Below are positions 58,700 through 64,000 of a DNA stretch of 64,000 nt, in pieces. The notes below the pieces were generated by a model. The model ran no database searches. It saw only the letters and a program-made list of their open reading frames with translations, and had not been told where the DNA came from. Both the position numbers and the translations under genes were made by a program. This DNA is from Drosophila miranda (Eukaryota > Arthropoda > Insecta > Diptera > Drosophilidae): contig NC_046673.1 in the NCBI RefSeq assembly GCF_003369915.1, forward strand, positions 11,826,001 through 11,890,000, given 5' to 3'. The number at the start of each line of letters is the position of its first letter. The stretch's first letter is position 1.

Positions 58700-59510
58700 A
58701 AGAACCTCACACACCTATTGGACACTCGAACAAAAACAGGGCACTACCGATCAATCGATAAATGGACGCGAATTTCTTGAAGGTGTACCGCACTGACCGC
58801 ACCGCTCTGTGGTACGCATCAGAGGTGACTGCCGCACACCGAAGGAAGGCGGCTCTGGAGAGCCGCGTCTGGTTACACTTTGATTTAGATTTGTTTTATC
58901 ATCCGTCCATCCATCCAACCATGTATGCCCCCCTTCCTGTTGGGCTCCAACTGCAGCACTCGTAGTTGTTGTTGCCACACACCAACTAAAGTATTATTAT
59001 TAGTATTAATGATATTATGACACACTCAGCACTCGACAAACGACACTCGACAGTTGACACTCGGAGCCACCGCTGTGACAGCCACAGCCATAGCCAAAGT
59101 CATTGCTGATCCAACAGCTGATGGCAGACGGACAGCTGATCTACGCCTCAGCGTCAGTCCTATCCCAGTCCCAGCGCCTATTTCTTAGCTAATTGAGTCA
59201 GTGGTCCGCAAATTGAGTCGCCATCGGGCACTTAAGCCAACGCGTTGTCTTTGCCTTGGCGCTCAACTTGGAGGCAACTTTGTGGATCGAGAGATTGGAA
59301 ATGGGTAATGCGAGTGGGAACTGCGGAATGGGGTGCGACTGCGTAAATTAACTTGATTAGATTTAGCTGGCAATTTGCACCCGCCGCTGTCTCTGTTGGG
59401 ATTGAAATCGCTATGTAGGCCGCGGCACCTCAATTTGCCAGAATTTATAAGATTTTGGTGGGACTATGGGGAGGGAATCATTGGAGAAGATTTGGATACA
59501 GCACAGCTAT
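58700..59510. other. Upstream region of the SLC5 gene
   Basis: Likely holds the transporter's 5' UTR and promoter. ACTCGACA-type direct repeats occur at about 59028-59060, and no clear TATA box or extra exon could be assigned. Confidence 0.4.
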
Positions 59511-59519
59511 CATTGCTGT

Positions 59520-59525
59520 TTTATT
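59520..59525 (-). terminator. poly(A) signal of the 59.9 kb peptide gene
   Basis: AATAAA on the minus strand about 103 bp past the TAG. Confidence 0.55.
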
Positions 59526-59627
59526 AAGTGGAACAACAAAATAATAATAAAGGATGTGAAGGATAAACTGCAGAGCTGCTAAACGCCGTTTAGTAGATTG
59601 AGCTGAGTGGAGGCCATGGCCATCGTC

Positions 59628-59945
59628 CTAAGCCCGACTATCTTCGGGCCAGCCACTGTTGCCTGCCTCCTTGCTTGCCAGGACATCGCCATCGCTACGC
59701 TCAAACAAGCCTGGACGTGGAGGAGAGTATTTGACTTGGTGTGCATCGATCAGAAGTCAGTGGCCGGACTCACCTGCTCCTGCTCCTCCTGCACTCATGG
59801 TCAGTATCGAGCTGGTCAGCTCCTTGATGGTGCGCTCCAGTTCTCCGAGCTTGGCCAAATCTTCGCCGGAGGGAGCCGCCCAGCAGTTCTGGGTCAAGCA
59901 CAAAAATAGAGCGAGGCACACAAAAGCACAGATTGGATGGGCCAT
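59628..59945 (-). CDS. Small secreted helical peptide, two exons (84 aa)
   Basis: Exon 1 (59945-59774) starts MAHPICAFVCLALFLC, a signal peptide with likely cleavage near CWA|APSGED. It continues with a charged amphipathic segment, LAKLGELERTIKELTSSIL, that should form a helix, then a Gly/Ala linker (SAGGAGAG). The donor is GCAG|gtgagt. Exon 2 (59710-59628) follows an acceptor ending ctcctccacgtccag and encodes LFERSDGDVLASKEAG and onward to a TAG. The phase-1 junction keeps the frame open to 84 residues. A TATAAAAA box (59998-60005, -) lies about 53-60 bp ahead of the ATG and AATAAA lies about 103 bp past the stop. It is probably a secreted short protein that may self-associate through the helix. 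Family not recognised. Confidence 0.75.
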
Positions 59946-59997
59946 CGCGTGGACTACGGTTATACTGTTATGTGGTGGCCGTATACGATGTTTGGCC

Positions 59998-60005
59998 TTT
60001 TTATA
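59998..60005 (-). promoter_or_regulatory. TATA box of the 59.9 kb peptide gene
   Basis: TATAAAAA on the minus strand, placing transcription start around 59970 and leaving a short 5' UTR before the ATG at 59945. Confidence 0.5.
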
Positions 60006-60019
60006 TGTCCGCTCCCATC

Positions 60020-63000
60020 TAGATCGGGAATCCCTTCATGGATCATTACTTGTTATAAACGATTCGCTGTCCACGCTTCAACGATTGGCAAATGAACTGA
60101 GACTGGAAATCCCACTAAGATTCCTATCTGGCGGTCATGGGCTGATTATGGTAAAAAATATCACACATCGACGCAACTTTCAGCTCAGTTTTTAGGATTT
60201 CTGAAAGAGTTTCGTATCAGAAATCGACCGAGTCACAAAAAACCTTCTTAGCCAAAAGGGTTATGATTTCAATAAGTCTTAAGCATCGAAGATCATGTGT
60301 GTTCAGACTCCAGTCGAAAATTAACATAAATGACTTTGATTTTTGATTATCGATTAAATATTCCAAGTAATCGAAATGCTGCTACCATTAGAGGCAGGGT
60401 TGCCTTACGTTTCCAAATTAAAGTTCGGTTACCCTACGCGATCATTGATCGATGGCAGCCCGAAAGTATGCAACGCTGAAATGCGATTGGCGAGAAACGA
60501 TCTGTGATTCGTTTGATGGGGGTTGCATGGGGGATGCATCTACACATTTCTCTCTCTTTTGCCACAGCACTTTGACGTCCCCTATCGTACACATTTTTTC
60601 CATCTGCGCGTTGGCAGATGGAAATTCTGATGCTGCTGATGCAGGCGGCAGCTTCAGTTTCAGCTTCAGCTGTGGCAAAAAGCGTCTGCACTTTTGTGCC
60701 AATCGAAGCATAAAATGAGCAGCAAGTGCCACTACACAGCTGGAGACACATAACCGTACACCCGTACACCCGTACTGATGTACAGAAAATGTACACCCGA
60801 GCACCTATGTACTACACACACACACACACAGAAGCAAATCAGAATCAAAAATTGTATGCGTTGGCACCTTGAACATGCGTCGCAGAGTACGAGTACACAC
60901 CAGGTGAAATTTTATTCACGCCACTCACCAAATGAATACTACAAATACTCACTCTCTGCGCTACATCCATTCGGTTGGGGCTTGGTCCATATCTAACAAC
61001 GGGGACACAGCTCTTGACTCCAAATTAATCAGACGGGAATTTCAATGAAGAATGGTTGACCAATCAGTGATTTGTGTAAAGATGGATATAATCAAAGGAT
61101 TGTACATATGTATGTGTAGGCTCAGATACCCCAAGAGGATCTCCCATATAATAGAACATCCAGGCGGAATTCCGTCTTCATTTTGAAAGTTACACAATAG
61201 GAAGGCAGAGAGTGCAGATTTTGATTTCAAATTATACAAAATATCCGTGATGTTTGTGATTAGATGTGTAGGGTCTCTGTGGATTCGTCTATTACTGAGA
61301 GTACGAGCACGAGTATGTATGCGAGCGGGGGTGTATATATCTTTTTGATTTCGCTGACTGATTTTTCTCGCATTTCTTGTTTATTTTTATGCTTTTTTTC
61401 ACTGCAACGTCAACGGCGAATTAATTAATTCCAGTGGAGCGGTTTTTCAAGAAAAAGCCCTTTTTGCCATTAGTGGGGGTGCATGCCACATACCCTGCCA
61501 ACTACGCTCTACCCGCTACCCTCTCACTCTCTTTGGGTTGGCCCACTCAAAACGGTTTCGCAGGTGTTGTAATATTATTTGGAATTATGCTGGAATTTCA
61601 TGTTTTTCTTTACGTTTTCCCTACATGTTTTTTCAGCCCACTGCCGCTGTTGCGGCTGCTGCTGGGAAATGCCATGAAAATTATTTGCTTTTTTGCTTTT
61701 TAATTTTGTTTCAAGTTGCATATGTCTCTCGCCCTACACCTGTGTGTGTGGCTCGTTGTTTATAGCTAACTTTACAGTTGAGAAAGCATTTGCTAAGTGG
61801 TTTTAATTAGTTGCCTCCGACTTGCTTTCGCCCGCGACCAGCGACCATGGTTTTGAGGTATGCGCCTCAGCCAAAGCACTCAATCCAATATTACGAATAC
61901 GAATACGAATACGAATACGAGTACGAATACGAGTACTAGTGTATCCCAAGGACAAAGAGCATCTGATGCATATGCTACAAGAGTAGTTAGTGGATTCGGT
62001 TCTCATTTTAATGATTTGAAAATCTTCGAAGGCTCTGGCCCAAAACTGAATTATTTCCATATAACACTCCCTGATGGTGGAACACTCTTTATACACGTAT
62101 GCAAATGCCCACTCAACCCTCTATCAAGACCCCACCGCAGCCCACTGTCATTCACACTTCGGTCATCATGAGGGGGCCAGGCTTGAGCACCCATTTACAA
62201 TATTTATCAAGTGCGCGAACACACCCAAAACCTGGGCGGGGAGCGCGATTAGGACGTACTAGGACTCAGCCTCGGACAGGGGGCATCATATATTAGGGGC
62301 TTTGGCTCTGGTCATCATCGTCAGCAGCAGGCCTATGCGTGGCCTCTAATTACATCGCATTGTCATAACAAAATTGAGCGCATTTGACACGCAATTGCCC
62401 CACAGTTGGCGGTACGGGGACGATGGCGATGGCGATGACGATGACATGTGAGAAATGCCACAGAAAGCAGAAGTCAGTGGCTAAGGAGGAGCTCCGCTTC
62501 GCTTCTGTGTCCGGGACGGGACTGTTGCATCAGCCCAACTAGATAAGAATTAATTGTTCAATGGCACGCATTGCACTAAATATTTGAATATGTCCAAGCA
62601 GGTAACCTCCCCCTGCCCCCGACCACTGACTTCTGACTTAAACACACCCCCTTGCCGCCTGTCTGTCCGACTCTTCTCGCTAATCGGATAAAATTCATAA
62701 TTATTGTTATTACTGTCATTTTTCTAATGACCCGGCTGTTGCGTGTACTTTTCTATTAAGATGAGCTATCAAACGCACTTTGACTGCACGGCGCTCATTC
62801 GCTCGATTCATTTCGCTTGTTTGCTCGCTTTTTCGGTGGTTTTCCAGAGGGCTAATGTCGGACCATCCCTCGCGCATCGCATCATCGATGTCCACGCAAC
62901 GCGCGCGTAAATTATGTAATTAAAATTCCACACCTTAATTCGGGCAATTTATTACACGAGCTTTTGACTAATTGGATAACGATCTTTAACTGTGGCCACT

Positions 63001-63550
63001 AAATACATACATACTCGTATTCCAGTTGCGGATGGACGTGGTACGTGGCACGATGTACTCATGAGTTCATAAGCGATGCAGTGCCCGATAAGGCTGCGAT
63101 TAATTGAATTTTTACCGAAACTCAGACATGGCCACTCTGCAAAGGTGTGTGGAATCCTCGGGAGTGATTAAGCATATGAAATTAGTGGGTTTTCGGGGGA
63201 TGGCTATGATCGATGGTTAAGCACACACAGGAGGAAGCTATTTTCCGGAGCATTTGCATAATATGACTCAATCTTTGTGATGAGAGAGGGATCGAAGGAG
63301 AAGACGGAAGAGCTTCTAGAGACATGGGAAGTGCATCAAATTTTTGATCTAATAGATCTTGCAATTTACTCTGAGTTCAGAACCCAATTATTTACAGAAG
63401 ACCCACAATACTTTCTTTGTCGATCCCAAAAATAATAACAATAATACACTTGCATTGCTAGGGAATATATTTGAATAATTGGCATGCCAGGGTGCAAGAA
63501 ACGAGGATAAGAATAGTTTGGATAAAATATAAAGAGTTCCAAGGAGGTTC
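60020..63550. other. Intergenic stretch between two small minus-strand genes
   Basis: No supported gene. It contains the TACGAA repeat and an AC tract near 60815. A minus-strand frame at 63182-63364 has fair composition but no ATG or splice support. Confidence 0.5.
61892..61936. repeat. TACGAA six-base tandem repeat
   Basis: About seven units of TACGAA, with TACGAG variants at the end. Confidence 0.85.
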
Positions 63551-63572
63551 CATAATCTACCTAGTGCTGATC

Positions 63573-63960
63573 TCAAGCTTCATGAGTGTAGAGTTTAATG
63601 GGTTCAAGAACGGGATAAGAGCGAATGGCGGGTGAAGAAACGGTTTCTGCTGCTGGAGCGATTTCGTTTCCAGCCGAAGCTGTGCCGTTTCTTTCATTTT
63701 CCAGCTGAGATGATTCAGATTCTGAGGCTTTGCAGTACTTGCAGAGTAACCAAAGGGGACTCGGGAACGCGCAGAATTTGGATTGGGCGGCTTGAACAAG
63801 CTTCGTGAAGGCCTCGATGCCCTGTCAGAGAAGTGCATTAGATGGGATTAAATTCAGGCTACTTCAGGACACCTTTTACCTGGTTAATCTCTGCACAGTT
63901 GTTCTTAATGGAACCGGATTCGCACATAGCCTTTGCCGAATCGAACATTAGATCGCATGG
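63573..63960 (-). CDS. 3' exons of a cysteine-containing, probably secreted protein (partial)
   Basis: Two exons are visible and the 5' part lies beyond the window edge. Exon A (63960-63880) follows an acceptor ending gatcgtttag. It encodes 27 residues starting PCDLMFDSAKAMCESG and ends CAG|gtaaaa. A 58-bp intron follows, and exon B (63821-63573) begins GIEAFTKLVQAAQSKFC and runs to a TGA after YTHEA. Both junctions are phase 0. The cysteines sit in exon A (three) and early exon B (C-x(12)-C-x2-C: KFC...LCKYC). They are followed by a Ser/Glu/Ala-rich low-complexity tail with an NGT sequon. The cysteine pattern and glycan site suggest an extracellular protein, but the signal peptide is not in view. 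No family is recognised. The start given is the 5' edge of the visible coding sequence. Confidence 0.7.
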
Positions 63961-64000
63961 CTAAACGATCGAAAGAAAAATGTGAATTGGTCCGAGACGA

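Noticed and set aside
63182..63364. Minus-strand frame downstream of the edge gene
   Set aside because: Fair composition but a TTG start, and it lies past the stop of the 63.6 kb gene with no splice signals.

Overview
The window looks like nuclear DNA from a fly, most likely a Drosophila. The evidence: a complete five-exon SLC5 transporter gene with small GT-AG introns of 60-70 bp, a CAAA-ATG start context, TATA boxes about 30 bp ahead of TCAGT-type initiators, AATAAA poly(A) signals, decayed copies of a dispersed repeat with TACCC/GGGTA stem-loops, and very dense CA/GT, CAG, GA and six-base microsatellites. The species cannot be fixed by reading. The microsatellite density would suit the obscura group, but that is only a guess.

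Layout. Positions 1 to about 18.9 kb are almost entirely non-coding, with microsatellites, tandem repeats and one repeat-family remnant. Three small loci lie between 18.9 and 22.6 kb: a possible two-exon membrane peptide (+, 18.96-19.34 kb), a two-exon secreted proline-rich peptide (-, 19.91-20.19 kb), and a first exon at 21.89 kb (+) that can splice in frame to two quite different 3' exons, one basic and one with a single membrane span. From 22.6 to about 50.5 kb I find no convincing gene. It could be intergenic or a very large intron, and only weak ORF candidates are listed. Between 50.6 and 53.0 kb there is a plus-strand cluster of short secreted-peptide loci: a Cys-containing peptide with unresolved start, a two-exon Pro-rich peptide, a region with several coding-like frames, and an intronless Thr-rich peptide. 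The SLC5 sodium/solute symporter occupies 55.9-58.7 kb (-). Two further small genes follow on the minus strand: a complete two-exon secreted peptide at 59.63-59.95 kb and the 3' two exons of a Cys-containing protein that runs off the window at 63.57-63.96 kb.

How the genes relate. The transporter is a housekeeping-type membrane carrier and I see no operon-like link to its neighbours. Most other confident genes are short secreted peptides, usually with a signal-peptide exon and one short intron. Two of them (19.9 kb - and 51.4 kb +) share gene structure, an identical second-exon length of 47 codons including the stop, and the same ten C-terminal residues (PPPSTTASSG). They are the best candidate for an undescribed peptide family. 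Expression in immune, accessory-gland or cuticle tissue would be plausible for such peptides but is not shown by the sequence.
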